Positions 1-8,932 of a stretch of 64,000 nucleotides of DNA are shown in pieces (the first letter of the stretch is position 1; every line of letters starts with the position of its first letter). The notes under the pieces are model-generated. The model saw only the letters and a list, made by a program, of their open reading frames with translations, made no database searches and was not told where the DNA came from. The translations under genes and the position numbers were made by a program. The stretch comes from Virgisporangium ochraceum (GTDB lineage Bacteria > Actinomycetota > Actinomycetes > Mycobacteriales > Micromonosporaceae): contig NZ_BOPH01000082.1 of the NCBI RefSeq assembly GCF_016863655.1, forward strand, positions 62,001 through 126,000. The letters are read 5' to 3'.

Positions 1-3000
1 TGGCGAGCCGGCGCAGCAGCGGCAATGTTGCGGGATCGTCGCGCCACCCGACCACCAGGTGCCTCATCGCCGAACCGGAATCCCGCTCGGCGAGCTGCCG
101 CAGGATCCCGGGCAGGTCCGGTTCGTCGTGGGCGACGAGCAGAACTGCTTCGAGGGCGTACCGGTCGCCGGTCGCCGCCCGATGCCGCAGGGTCGCCATG
201 GTCCGGGCGTCTCCGAGGACGGCGAGCATCGATGTCGCGAGTGTCGCCGTCCAACCGCTCCCGCCGGCGGTCCGGTGCAGCAGCTCGACGGTTCGTGGGT
301 CCTGCGGGGCCGCCGCGGCGAGAAGCATCATCGCGGTCCGTCGGATGCTGTCCGACTCGTCATCCGTCGCCACGCGGTGGAGGAGGTCCGCCGTCGCGAC
401 GGACCTCGGCCACCCCTGCGCGACGGCGCGCATCGCGGCCGAGCGCACCGGCTCGGAGCCGTCGGACAACGCGAGCGTGGACAACCACTCCGGCAGGTCC
501 GGGTCGTCTGGCCAGCCGGCCGCGAGCGCCCGTAGCGCAGCCACCCGGTGCTCGCCGTCGCCGGTGGTCGCACGGTCCCGCAGCCGGGCGGCGGTCTCCG
601 GGGTGGTGTCGAACGGCTCCAGGGCGGCGCGTCGTTCATCGACTGTCCGCATCGACCGGTCGCCGCGGTGACCGGTCACCTGGACCGGTCCGGGTGAGGC
701 CAGCGCCTCACCCGCCCGCTCCCGGACCCAACGTTGGATCCCGTCGTCGGCCACCACGTGTTCGAGGACCGGCCGGGTCGCCGGGTCGGTGGTCCACCGC
801 ATGAAGAGCTCGATCGCGGCCGTCTCACGCACCGATCCCTCCGGATCGGTGGTGCACGACTCCCGCAGCACCGCGCCCGCCTCGGGGTCGCCGGGCCAGC
901 GGGTTCCGAGCGCGCGGATCGAGCTCTTGCGGATCCAGGGGTCCCGGTCGGTGCGCGCACGATCGCAGACGATCGCCAACGCCTGCGGGTGGTGCTGCCA
1001 GTAGTGGGCGAACACGTCGGCGGCGCCTGCGCGCAGGGCGGCGTCGTGGTCGACGAGCCGGGTGCGTACCCAGTCGAACGCGGCCCCGTCGGGTCGTGTC
1101 GCCATCGCGAACAGGCGCACCGAACCGGCCCGGACGATGCCGTCCGGTTCGTACTCGGCCAACTGGCGCAGGAGGTCGGCCAGCTCCGCGTCACGCGACC
1201 GCTGCCGGATGAGCGCCTGCAGAGCGTCGGAGCGCACCGGATGGTCGGTGCCGAACCTGGCCTGCCCGAGGAGGTACCGCCGGAACCGTTCGTCGTCCCG
1301 GAGCAGGCCGGCGCCGGTCTGCGCGGCCGGCGGCACCTCGGACGACAGGTCCATGACCGTCTCACCCTCGCGCCAGATCCGCAGGAACCGCCCGCGCATC
1401 AGGTACCAGTCGCGGAATCGGTCCCGGGCAGCCGGATGGAAGCGACCGATCCGGTCGAGGACCGGGGCCGCAGCGCGGACGACCGACAGGGTGACCGACG
1501 ACGTCGGGAAGGCCTTCTCCGCCGCGACGTGTTCGAGCATCGCGATCACCGCCTCGACGGCGGCCGCGCTCTGACAAGGCAGGCGACCCAGGTCGCGGAC
1601 CTCGCCGAGGCAACGGATGGCGAGGAGGAGGTGCCGCGGCGCCTCGTGTACCGGGGAGTCCGAACCGGTTGGCTTGCGGGGACCGAGGAACCACAACGGA
1701 TCCGCGGCGAGCAGCCGGTCGACGAGCCGGCCGGCGTGTGCCGGGTCGACCATGCCGGCGAGCAGCACCAGGGTCTCGTGCCAGGCCGGATCCGACCAGT
1801 GCCGGTCGAAGGCCCGGTCGGCGCCGGCGTTCTCGTGGATGTCGGCCGCCGCGAGGTACTCGAGGAACGCGCGGTGGATGAAGCCGTACACCGTGGACCC
1901 GAAATGGCTGAGGATGAAGTTGCGGGTGCGGAACTCGTCGACGATCGCGCGGGCCACCGCGCGGGCCCTTCCGGCATTCGGGACGTGGTCCTCCCGCAGG
2001 AGATGCCCGGCGACCTCGTCCATCAGGGCCGCCCTGGACAGATGGTTGCCCGCCAGCCCGCCAGGGCTGTCCCGCATCCGCCGGGCGATCCGGCGCAGCA
2101 GCGCCAGCAGGTCGGGCTCCCCGAGGTCGTCGTGCTCCTGACGGCGACCGTCGTTGTGCAGGTGCCGGCTCGGATCCCACTGCGCCACGAGGACGCTGAC
2201 CGCGTGTTCGTACAGGTCCTGCCGGTCCCGTGGCAGCTCGCCGCGGCGGCCCAGCCAGGCCATGATCGTCAGCAGCAGGGGGTTGCCGGCAAGCTCGCCG
2301 ATGGCCGGATGGTCGTCGAACGCCGCCAGCAGCCCGTCGGCCCGGTCGGGTGTCCCGGCACGTCCGTACCAGGCGGTGAGGAACTGCTCGATCCGGTGCC
2401 GGTCCAGGTCCTGCAGCTGGAACGTGCGGAATCCGTTGCGGACGAACGTGGTCGGCTCATAGCCGATCACCCGCGAGGTGACGACGACGCGGGCGCCCGG
2501 GAACACCGCCGCGAACGAGCCGATCCTCTGGGCGACCTGTTCGCGCAGCTTCGGATCGAAGATCTCGTCCAGTCCGTCGAAGAACACCACGGCCCGGTGC
2601 CCGGCCCGCAGATGGTCCTCGAGGACGCCGCGGCGCAGGTCGTGCCCATCGAGGTCGGCCAGCAGGTCGATGAGGTCGAGCGGGCCGCGGGTGCGCAGGT
2701 CCTCGGCCGCGAAGGTGCGAAGTTCCACCAGCACCGGCAGGGCACCGGCCAGCGACTCGAGCCCGGCCTCCGCCCGTCCTTCGGCGATTGCGAGGGTGAC
2801 GTACTGGGCGACCGTCGACTTTCCCGCTCCGGGGTCACCCAACAGGACGATGCCGCCGCCCGGCCGCTCGCCGATGACCTGGAGCACCGAACGGGCCGGC
2901 TGATCCCGGAAGGCCTGCCGGATCCGGTCGAGGGTCTGCGGGTCGACGCCGGGCGGAAGCGCACCGTCGCCGGTCGTCTCCCGGCGCACCCATTCGCGCG

Positions 3001-3709
3001 GCACCTCGACCGGTGGCGGGTCGGCCCGGACCACAGGGGTCACGAAGATGTCCCGCAGCAGGACCGGGTCGTGCCGGTCCACGTCGTCGTGGCGGGCCAG
3101 GGTGCCGATGCTCGCGTTGCGACGCAGGGTCCGGATCCGTTTCAGGTATCCGTCGCGGACCTGCTCCGGCTTCCGGGTGGCACCCGCGTCCCGGCGGCAG
3201 AACGCCTCGGCCCAGTGCCTGCCGAAGAAGTCGCGGACGACGTCAGGGTGGTCCTTGAGGAGGGCGGAGACCTCCTGCGAACCCCAGGCGACGAACGTGA
3301 TCCCGACCTTGTCCAGCCGGTCGCTCTGCGCCCGGACCTCCCTGTCCAGGTCGGCCCTGCGCAGATCGACCGACGTCGCGTAGTAGAACGTCCGGGTTCT
3401 GCCGCCCCACTCGCCGTTGAGGAGGTCGTCCACCGCTTTCCTGATCCCACCAGCGGTGAGGGAACTGACCTTTCGGGACTGCAGCGTGGCGTACCCCCGT
3501 CCGTTCGCCGCCGGGTCAGGTGGCAGCCGCGCGTACACGTCGATCCCGGCCTGCGCCTGTCCCGGTACTCCGAACAGCCTGGCGTCCACGCCGGGCGTGA
3601 CGATCTCCAGTAGCCGCCGGAAGAGCCGCTCGGCGTCGGCCGGTTCGAGGTCGCCGACCGGCAGAACCTGAGCGGTGGTCACGACCGGTGGGTCAACCGA
3701 GGATGCCAC
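1..3709 (-). CDS. Restriction-endonuclease-like / NACHT NTPase / HEAT-repeat protein (C-terminus beyond window)
   Basis: Reading starts at GTG 3709, seven bases after a GGAGG ribosome site, and stays open for 1236 codons to the left edge. Residues 1-110 look like a PD-(D/E)XK nuclease-type domain (GIDVYARL at 55-62, LQSRK at 76-80; the usual QxK is not perfect). A P-loop GDPGAGKS lies at 291-298 and a NACHT-style Walker B FFDGLDE at 376-382. The last ~450 visible residues are degenerate HEAT-like helical repeats rich in W-P-D-D-P and LR..A patterns. Nuclease-STAND NTPase-repeat proteins are generally anti-phage sensors/effectors; that role is inferred from architecture. It stands alone, with no toxin or modification gene beside it. 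A 959-codon open frame on the opposite strand (734-3613) is a high-GC shadow. Confidence 0.85.
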   Translation of the reverse strand, partial: MASSVDPPVVTTAQVLPVGDLEPADAERLFRRLLEIVTPGVDARLFGVPGQAQAGIDVYARLPPDPAANGRGYATLQSRKVSSLTAGGIRKAVDDLLNGEWGGRTRTFYYATSVDLRRADLDREVRAQSDRLDKVGITFVAWGSQEVSALLKDHPDVVRDFFGRHWAEAFCRRDAGATRKPEQVRDGYLKRIRTLRRNASIGTLARHDDVDRHDPVLLRDIFVTPVVRADPPPVEVPREWVRRETTGDGALPPGVDPQTLDRIRQAFRDQPARSVLQVIGERPGGGIVLLGDPGAGKSTVAQYVTLAIAEGRAEAGLESLAGALPVLVELRTFAAEDLRTRGPLDLIDLLADLDGHDLRRGVLEDHLRAGHRAVVFFDGLDEIFDPKLREQVAQRIGSFAAVFPGARVVVTSRVIGYEPTTFVRNGFRTFQLQDLDRHRIEQFLTAWYGRAGTPDRADGLLAAFDDHPAIGELAGNPLLLTIMAWLGRRGELPRDRQDLYEHAVSVLVAQWDPSRHLHNDGRRQEHDDLGEPDLLALLRRIARRMRDSPGGLAGNHLSRAALMDEVAGHLLREDHVPNAGRARAVARAIVDEFRTRNFILSHFGSTVYGFIHRAFLEYLAAADIHENAGADRAFDRHWSDPAWHETLVLLAGMVDPAHAGRLVDRLLAADPLWFLGPRKPTGSDSPVHEAPRHLLLAIRCLGEVRDLGRLPCQSAAAVEAVIAMLEHVAAEKAFPTSSVTLSVVRAAAPVLDRIGRFHPAARDRFRDWYLMRGRFLRIWREGETVMDLSSEVPPAAQTGAGLLRDDERFRRYLLGQARFGTDHPVRSDALQALIRQRSRDAELADLLRQLAEYEPDGIVRAGSVRLFAMATRPDGAAFDWVRTRLVDHDAALRAGAADVFAHYWQHHPQALAIVCDRARTDRDPWIRKSSIRALGTRWPGDPEAGAVLRESCTTDPEGSVRETAAIELFMRWTTDPATRPVLEHVVADDGIQRWVRERAGEALASPGPVQVTGHRGDRSMRTVDERRAALEPFDTTPETAARLRDRATTGDGEHRVAALRALAAGWPDDPDLPEWLSTLALSDGSEPVRSAAMRAVAQGWPRSVATADLLHRVATDDESDSIRRTAMMLLAAAAPQDPRTVELLHRTAGGSGWTATLATSMLAVLGDARTMATLRHRAATGDRYALEAVLLVAHDEPDLPGILRQLAERDSGSAMRHLVVGWRDDPATLPLLRRLA

Positions 3710-3820
3710 CGTTCGCCTCCTGTGCCGCACGCCGCCGGTCGGCCTTCACCCTATGCGGGTTCGGCCCGGGTCCCGGCCGGAACCACACCGCAGGGTGAAC
3801 GTCGGGCTCGCGGTGGAGTG

Positions 3821-4540
3821 TCACCGCAACGCCGCGTCGAGTTCGGCGGCGTTCTCGAACGCGGGTGCCGCCCGCGCCGACTCGTCCGCCGTGAGCGTGA
3901 CGGACCGGGCGCGGGCCAGCATCCCGGCCCCGGTCTGCGGATCGTTCAGCAACGTCGCCAGCTCGGCGCGGTACACGAGAACCTCGACCAGCTCGACGGG
4001 GTCGTCGTCGGCCTGTACGCGGGCCAACGCGCTGTCGAGGATCCGGACGGCCTGCCCGGCGTTCCCCCTGGAGTCGGCCTGCACGACGGCATTCGCCAGG
4101 GCCCTGCCCAGCCGCCCGACGGGCGCGGCGGCCGGCACGGGCGCGCTGTCGGGGTTCCGGAAGACGCGGATCCAGTTGCCGCCCGGGTCGATGACGCTGA
4201 AACCGCCCAATCCGTCGGCGTTCTTCCGCGCCCGGGGCCGGGTCATGCGCGGCGTCCCGGATACCAGCACCTTGCCGTACGCGGCACGCATGCCGGCGGC
4301 GAACGCCCGGTGCAGTCCCTCGACATCCGCGGTGATGACGAGACAGGAGCCGTAGGACTGCTCCGGGTCGAATCCGGCGATCTCGAAGAACTGCAGGTTC
4401 AGGTCCTCCCGCCGCACGGCCAGACACGCGTACGGCTTGCGTTGCCTGTACGTGGTGTGGAAGCCGAGAACCCCGTAGAAGGTCTCGATGTCGTCGATGG
4501 ACGCGCACGGCAGCAGGGGAACGGTCACCTCGTTGGCCAT
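3821..4540 (-). CDS. VOC (glyoxalase/bleomycin-resistance fold) protein with helical C-terminal extension
   Basis: A protein of 239 aa. Residues 1-125 follow the vicinal-oxygen-chelate pattern: a short beta-alpha start with DIETFYGVLGF, a central FFEIAGFDPE segment, and the closing DPGGNWIRVF strand typical of glyoxalase/bleomycin-resistance relatives. Residues 130-239 are an Ala/Leu/Arg-rich helical tail suggestive of a TPR-like bundle, unusual for single-domain VOC proteins (about 120-150 aa). The start has GGAAGG just upstream. The substrate cannot be told, and the gene has no functional link to its neighbours. Confidence 0.85.
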   Translation of the reverse strand: MANEVTVPLLPCASIDDIETFYGVLGFHTTYRQRKPYACLAVRREDLNLQFFEIAGFDPEQSYGSCLVITADVEGLHRAFAAGMRAAYGKVLVSGTPRMTRPRARKNADGLGGFSVIDPGGNWIRVFRNPDSAPVPAAAPVGRLGRALANAVVQADSRGNAGQAVRILDSALARVQADDDPVELVEVLVYRAELATLLNDPQTGAGMLARARSVTLTADESARAAPAFENAAELDAALR

Positions 4541-4632
4541 GCGTCCTTCCTAGGCGTCACGGGGTGTCCGTCGCACATGGAAATAGCCGATCGTCGACTC
4601 AGGCCGTCCGATCGGAGGATGTCCCGAAAAGA

Positions 4633-4668
4633 CGCGCCGGTCCCGGCCGACGGGCCGGGACCGGCGCG
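4633..4668 (-). terminator. Perfect 16-bp inverted repeat, loop of 4
   Basis: Arms 4633-4648 and 4653-4668 are exact reverse complements (CGCGCCGGTCCCGGCC) around GACG. It lies 20 bp past the stop of the solute-binding protein gene, so it probably ends that transcript. There is no T-run, as is common in actinobacteria. Confidence 0.75.
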
Positions 4669-4687
4669 AACGCCCGGTCGAGCCGGG

Positions 4688-6043
4688 TCAGTCGGTGAAG
4701 ATGGACTTCTTCTGGTTCTCGATGCTCTTCAGCAGACCGTCGACGTCGTTGGGATTGTTGATGAAGCTCTGCAACGACGGGATCATGACCGTGCTCGCGA
4801 AGTCGGGACGCGTGTCGCGGTCGAGGAACTGCGAGACCTGCTTGGCGCCGCTCACCAGCTCGGCGCACTTCTTCTGCAGCGGGCTGTAGCCGGAGGTGTC
4901 GGCGTCCTTGTGCGTCGCCACGTTGTTCGGGCTGCTCTTCAGGAACAGCAGCTCGGCTTCGGACGTCGCCAGGTACTTCATGAGGTTCTTCGCCCCGGCG
5001 ACGTTCTTCGCCTCCTTCGCGACCATGAACCCGTCGATCGGCGCCTCGACCGCGTCCTGCTTGTGCTGCGGGTTGATCTCCGGGAAGGCGAAGAAGTCGA
5101 GGTCGGCCCGGTCGGCCTCGCTGAACTGCTCGCCGACGAAGGCACCGAGGACGTACATGCCGCTCTGCTTGGCGACCAACGACTGCGCGGCCTCCTGCCA
5201 GGTGCGCCCGTTCGCCGCCGGCTGGTGGTAGGGCAGCAGCCCGCGCCACGTGTCGAAGACCTGCTTCACCTGACTGCTGGTCCACGACTCCTTGCCGGCC
5301 ATCAGCCGGACGTGGAAGTCGTAGCCGTTGATGCGCATGTTGAGGTAGTCGAACGTGCCCATGGCCGGCCAGCCGTCCTTGTCGGCGAACGCGACCGGAA
5401 CGATGCCGTCGGCCTTCATCTTCTCGCACAGGGCCTTGAACTCGTCCAGTGTCTTCGGTGGTGTGTAACCCCGTTGCTGGAAAAGGCTTTTCCGGTAGAA
5501 GACGGCCCACGGGTAGTAGTAGAACGGCACGAAGTACTGCTTGCCGTCCTCGCCGGTGGACGCCTTCTTGAGCGCGTCGGTGAAGCCGCCGCCGACGGAG
5601 CTCCACACGTCTGAGATGTCCTGCGCCAGGCCCTGTCGGGCGAAGAACTGCATCCGGTAGCCGGCGAACCAGGTGAACACGTCGTCCGGTGTGCCCTGCA
5701 GGTACCGGTTGATGTTCTCCTGGAACGTGTTGTGGTCGACCGTGTTGACCTTCACGGTGCCGCCCGACTTGCCTTCGTAGCCCTTCAGCACCGACGCCAT
5801 GGCGTTCTTCGGCACCTCGTCGGAGTAGTTGGACCCGAAGCTGACCTCCTTGCTACCGGTGTCCGAACCTCCGTCCTCGTCGTCGCCGCACGCCGCGAGG
5901 GCGGCGGACAGGGGGAGTGTGCCGGCTCCGAGCGCCGCGCCGCGCATGATGCTGCGGCGGGACAGGCTGGACCGGCCCGCGCCGAACAGCGGGAAACCGA
6001 CCTGGGCCGGGGCGGGCGACCGGCCGCTGGATGAGTGGGTCAT
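4688..6043 (-). CDS. Extracellular solute-binding lipoprotein of an ABC importer (orphan)
   Basis: A protein of 451 aa in the carbohydrate-type family 1 solute-binding group. The N-terminus has a twin-arginine signal (SLSRRSIMRGAALG) followed by a lipobox ending SAALAAC, so it should be exported folded and lipid-anchored. The mature part has family features such as YFVPFYYYPWAVFYRK and the hinge region near PIDGFMVAKEAKN. ATG 6043 has AGGAGG six bases upstream, which settles the start against an upstream in-frame ATG at 6259. No permease or ATPase adjoins it; it may use membrane components encoded elsewhere, possibly the importer at 15-19 kb (inference). The ligand is unknown, probably a sugar or polyol. 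Confidence 0.9.
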   Translation of the reverse strand: MTHSSSGRSPAPAQVGFPLFGAGRSSLSRRSIMRGAALGAGTLPLSAALAACGDDEDGGSDTGSKEVSFGSNYSDEVPKNAMASVLKGYEGKSGGTVKVNTVDHNTFQENINRYLQGTPDDVFTWFAGYRMQFFARQGLAQDISDVWSSVGGGFTDALKKASTGEDGKQYFVPFYYYPWAVFYRKSLFQQRGYTPPKTLDEFKALCEKMKADGIVPVAFADKDGWPAMGTFDYLNMRINGYDFHVRLMAGKESWTSSQVKQVFDTWRGLLPYHQPAANGRTWQEAAQSLVAKQSGMYVLGAFVGEQFSEADRADLDFFAFPEINPQHKQDAVEAPIDGFMVAKEAKNVAGAKNLMKYLATSEAELLFLKSSPNNVATHKDADTSGYSPLQKKCAELVSGAKQVSQFLDRDTRPDFASTVMIPSLQSFINNPNDVDGLLKSIENQKKSIFTD

Positions 6044-6425
6044 GGCGCCTCCTGGTCGCGTCGCGGGACACCGGACGCGACAACGCATGCAGTAGGAACG
6101 GGCTTCCGCGCCGACAAGCGGTGATGACAGCCCGCCCGGAACCGGGCCCCGGCCTCGACCGGGCAGGAGCGGCACGCACGGGCACCTCGGGACGGTGGCG
6201 GTCTCCGAGGGTGTCCGTGGACGGGGCCAGGCTGGACAGGGCTGAACAGGGCTGAACATCAGATGTCTGACGGGATGAAGAAAATCTACGCGCGCATGTG
6301 CAGTGAATGGGGTCGAGCGTGATCATCGCTATTCGCGCACACATCATATGTTTCGTGGGACCGCGGTGCAAGCATCGACTCCGGTGCGTCCGCCGGTACG
6401 GGACCGGCGTGTTCGCCGTCGGCGG
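6044..6425. other. Intergenic region upstream of the orphan binding protein
   Basis: This is a 382-bp non-coding stretch. It contains an AT-richer segment (6256-6360), a tandem 10-bp repeat (GGGCTGAACA, about two and a half copies, 6230-6257) and the palindrome listed separately. I see no convincing small gene or RNA. Confidence 0.6.
6257..6272. promoter_or_regulatory. Palindromic operator-like site
   Basis: CATCAGATGTCTGACG contains the inverted repeat TCAGA-TG-TCTGA, extended by an outer C-G pair. Sites of this shape are bound by FCD-type GntR regulators. It is 214 bp upstream of the binding-protein start, in the only sizeable gap; the regulator is unknown. Confidence 0.45.
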
Positions 6426-7202
6426 TCAGCCCGGCGGGGCGACCGACCGCAGGTCCGCCAGCTCCGCCCGTACCGTTCCCAGCTCGGTCCGCAGCTTCCG
6501 GACCTCGGTCAGCAGGTCGGCGACGTCGTCCCTGGTCTCGGTCTCCTTCTGCTCCAGGTCGCTGAACCGGTCGATGAACCAGCTCGCCAGCGAACCGGTG
6601 ATGAAGCCGAGCAACCCGACGCCGCACACCATCAGCACCATCGCCATGACCCGGCCCTCGGCCGTGGTCGGGTACCGGTCGCCGTAGCCCACCGTCGACA
6701 GCGTGGTCATCGTCCACCAGACGGCGTCGAAGTACGACCGGATGTTGGCGTCGGGGCTGCGGCGTTCGGCGTCGAGAACGGCGAGGCTCGCGACGAACAC
6801 CAGCAGCAGCGCGGTGCCGCCGACGTAGGTCGACAGGCGTAGCCGGGTGGCCGAGACCGCTCGCCGGTGCATCACCAGCACGATGGCGACCAGGCGCAGC
6901 GCCCGGAGCGGTCGCAGCACGGGCAGCGCCAGCACGATGAGGTCGAACAGGTGGGTGCGCAGGAACCGGCGCCGCCGCGCGGCCAGCCGGAACCGGACCG
7001 CGAAGTCGGCGCCGAGCGCGGTCCAGGTGACGATCTCGGCGGCCTCGGCCGCCACGTGCCAGGTGTGCGGTAGGCCGGGGGAGAGGATCGGGACCGCGTA
7101 CGCGGTCAGGAACAGCACACCGAGGACGGTCAGGGCACCACCGGTGCGCCGCTCCCAGGCGCGCAGGCGCGCCTCCCCGTCGTCAACGTCGTCGACCACC
7201 AC
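6426..7202 (-). CDS. Voltage-gated-type potassium channel subunit
   Basis: A protein of 258 aa. A six-helix plan can be seen: hydrophobic S1-S3, an Arg-rich S4-like segment (RPLRALRLVAIVLVMHRRAV), an S5 helix, the pore helix with selectivity filter TVGYGD, and S6 ending near FITGSLASWFIDRF. A C-terminal heptad segment of about 45 residues (LEQKETETRDDVADLL onward) is a likely tetramerising coiled coil. It acts in the cytoplasmic membrane as a K+ channel. It is transcribed alone. Assignment is firm from the filter; the gating trigger is not visible. Confidence 0.93.
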   Translation of the reverse strand: MVVDDVDDGEARLRAWERRTGGALTVLGVLFLTAYAVPILSPGLPHTWHVAAEAAEIVTWTALGADFAVRFRLAARRRRFLRTHLFDLIVLALPVLRPLRALRLVAIVLVMHRRAVSATRLRLSTYVGGTALLLVFVASLAVLDAERRSPDANIRSYFDAVWWTMTTLSTVGYGDRYPTTAEGRVMAMVLMVCGVGLLGFITGSLASWFIDRFSDLEQKETETRDDVADLLTEVRKLRTELGTVRAELADLRSVAPPG

Positions 7203-7439
7203 GCCGTCAGGCTAGTGCCGTGATCAGCTCCGTCGCACCGGTCCCGGCCAACCGACGGCGAGCCAGAGGCCGAGGACCGGCACGACACCGACGAACATGA
7301 CGTGCGGCATCATCACGTTCGGCCAGAAGGCGACCGACCGCCAGCTGCGTCGCAGGGGTGCGCGGCACCCAACCAGAACGAAACGCTACGCCGGTCCACT
7401 GGTGTTTGGCCGTTCGGAGGCCTGGAGATATCAACGGCC

Positions 7440-7802
7440 ATGATGAAGTTGGGTCGGCCGCCCGTGCCCGTCATGGTGGCGTCCGTACTGTCGGGGCTCT
7501 TCGCAACCTTCCTGATCCTCGCGGGGGTCTTCGCCGTCAGCCAGGGCGGGGTTCCGACCGCGCTGGTGATCGGCGCGGTGCTGGCCGCGGTCACCTGGGC
7601 GATGTGGACCGGGCGTCGGTCCGGGCGGCTTTCCGCCATCCTCGTCGGCGTGTTTCTGATCGGTGTGGGAGTCTTCGTCAGCGAGTCGTTGGCGATGCGG
7701 GTGCTCAACGTCGGGATCGGACTCGCGCTCGTCGCGCTGCTGGTGCTTCCGGCGAGTGTCCGCGCGTACTACGGCGACCGGCATCGCGCGGTCACGAGCT
7801 GA
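7440..7802 (+). CDS. Small four-helix membrane protein, unknown function
   Basis: A protein of 120 aa from the ATG-ATG pair at 7440, with four hydrophobic helices (VASVLSGLFATFLILAGVF; ALVIGAVLAAVTWAMW; LSAILVGVFLIGVGVFV; LNVGIGLALVALLVLPASV) separated by short polar loops. The frame stays open upstream to a GTG at 7302, but that leader is Arg/His-rich and non-hydrophobic, and GGAG lies 13 bases before 7440. No recognised family. It ends 21 bp before the next gene and may be cotranscribed with it. Confidence 0.75.
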   Translation: MMKLGRPPVPVMVASVLSGLFATFLILAGVFAVSQGGVPTALVIGAVLAAVTWAMWTGRRSGRLSAILVGVFLIGVGVFVSESLAMRVLNVGIGLALVALLVLPASVRAYYGDRHRAVTS

Positions 7803-7822
7803 TCGGGCAGCGGTCCAAATCG

Positions 7823-8764
7823 ATGGACCCGTCCCGGCCCGATCGCTACGGTCGCCGGATGGTGTACCAGCACCCCCTGGCGTACCTGCTGGGGCTGGAG
7901 GGGATCGCGTTGCTGCGGGCCTGGGCCGGCGATTTCGACAGGGACTTCATCGACCGACGGCTGGCCGAGGTCCGCCGCCTGCTCGCCACCGCCGCCCTTG
8001 CCGGCCATGCCGGGACGGTGGTCGAGCGGGGTGACAGCCTCACCGGCTACCGGCAATGGGCCGCCACCTACGACGACGAGCCCCGCAACGGCCTGTTCGA
8101 CGCCGACGAGCCCGTCATGCACGACATCATCGACGCCCTCCCGCCGGGCGACGCACTCGACGCGGCCTGCGGCACCGGCCGGTACGCCGAGCATCTGGCC
8201 GGCCGGGGCCACCGCGTCGTCGGTGTCGACAGCTCACCGGACATGCTCGAACGCGCGCGCACCCGCGTCCCCTCGGGTGATTTCCTGCTCGGGGACCTCG
8301 ACCGCCTACCCGTGGCCGACGGGTCGATGGACCTCGTCGTGTCGGCGCTCGCGTTGTGCCACGTACCCACGCTCGAACCGGTGATGGCCGAGTTCGCCCG
8401 CGTGCTCCGCCCAGGCGGACACCTGGCCATCTCCGACGCCCACCACGAACTGGTCCTGCGCGGCTCCGTCCCACACGCGCTCGGCCCCGGCGGCGAACCC
8501 GGACTGGTGCCCAGCTACCGGCACACGACCGGCGACTTCCTCCGCGCGGCGTTGTCGGCCGGGTTCCAGGTCCGACGCTGCGAGGAACCGCGGGGACCCG
8601 ATGACCCGACACCGCCGCCGCCTCCGCCGACCGAGCTGACGGTCGGCGGCTGGGAGGGGTGGCCGTGGACACTGATGGAGCTCGTCCCCGAAGCGACGAG
8701 AGCGGCATGGGCCATCCCGGGCGTCGTCGTGTGGCACTTCGAGCGCGGCCACGGCCGCCGCTGA
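7823..8764 (+). CDS. Class I SAM-dependent methyltransferase
   Basis: A protein of 313 aa with a short helical N-terminal domain (QHPLAYLLGLEGIALLRAWAG) then a Rossmann methyltransferase: motif I LDAACGTGRYAEHLAG, motif II VVGVDSSPDMLERAR, motif III LALCHVP and motif IV LRPGGHLAISDAH (UbiE/Methyltransf_11 type). A Pro-rich linker precedes a C-terminal tail. An in-frame ATG at 7859 gives MVYQHPL, which may be the real start because the preceding 12 residues look random and neither start has a good ribosome site. The substrate is unknown, with no pathway context. Confidence 0.85.
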   Translation: MDPSRPDRYGRRMVYQHPLAYLLGLEGIALLRAWAGDFDRDFIDRRLAEVRRLLATAALAGHAGTVVERGDSLTGYRQWAATYDDEPRNGLFDADEPVMHDIIDALPPGDALDAACGTGRYAEHLAGRGHRVVGVDSSPDMLERARTRVPSGDFLLGDLDRLPVADGSMDLVVSALALCHVPTLEPVMAEFARVLRPGGHLAISDAHHELVLRGSVPHALGPGGEPGLVPSYRHTTGDFLRAALSAGFQVRRCEEPRGPDDPTPPPPPPTELTVGGWEGWPWTLMELVPEATRAAWAIPGVVVWHFERGHGRR

Positions 8765-8932
8765 CGCGATCGGGATTTCCGTCTGCGGCGGTCACGCCAC
8801 TCGTCACAGATAGCTGCCGCCACGTGGTGAAAAGGAAGCCCGCGTCGTACACATGTGCGATGTGCAAGATCGTTTGTTTCGGCCTAGCCTCGCCCGGGTC
8901 GGCGCGTCCGCGTCGCGGGGGAGGGGTCGGCG

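Noticed and set aside
734..3613. 959-codon open frame on the plus strand
   Set aside because: Antisense to the NACHT gene; Arg/Pro/Gly/Val-rich without domains, while the minus strand encodes clear Walker and HEAT motifs.
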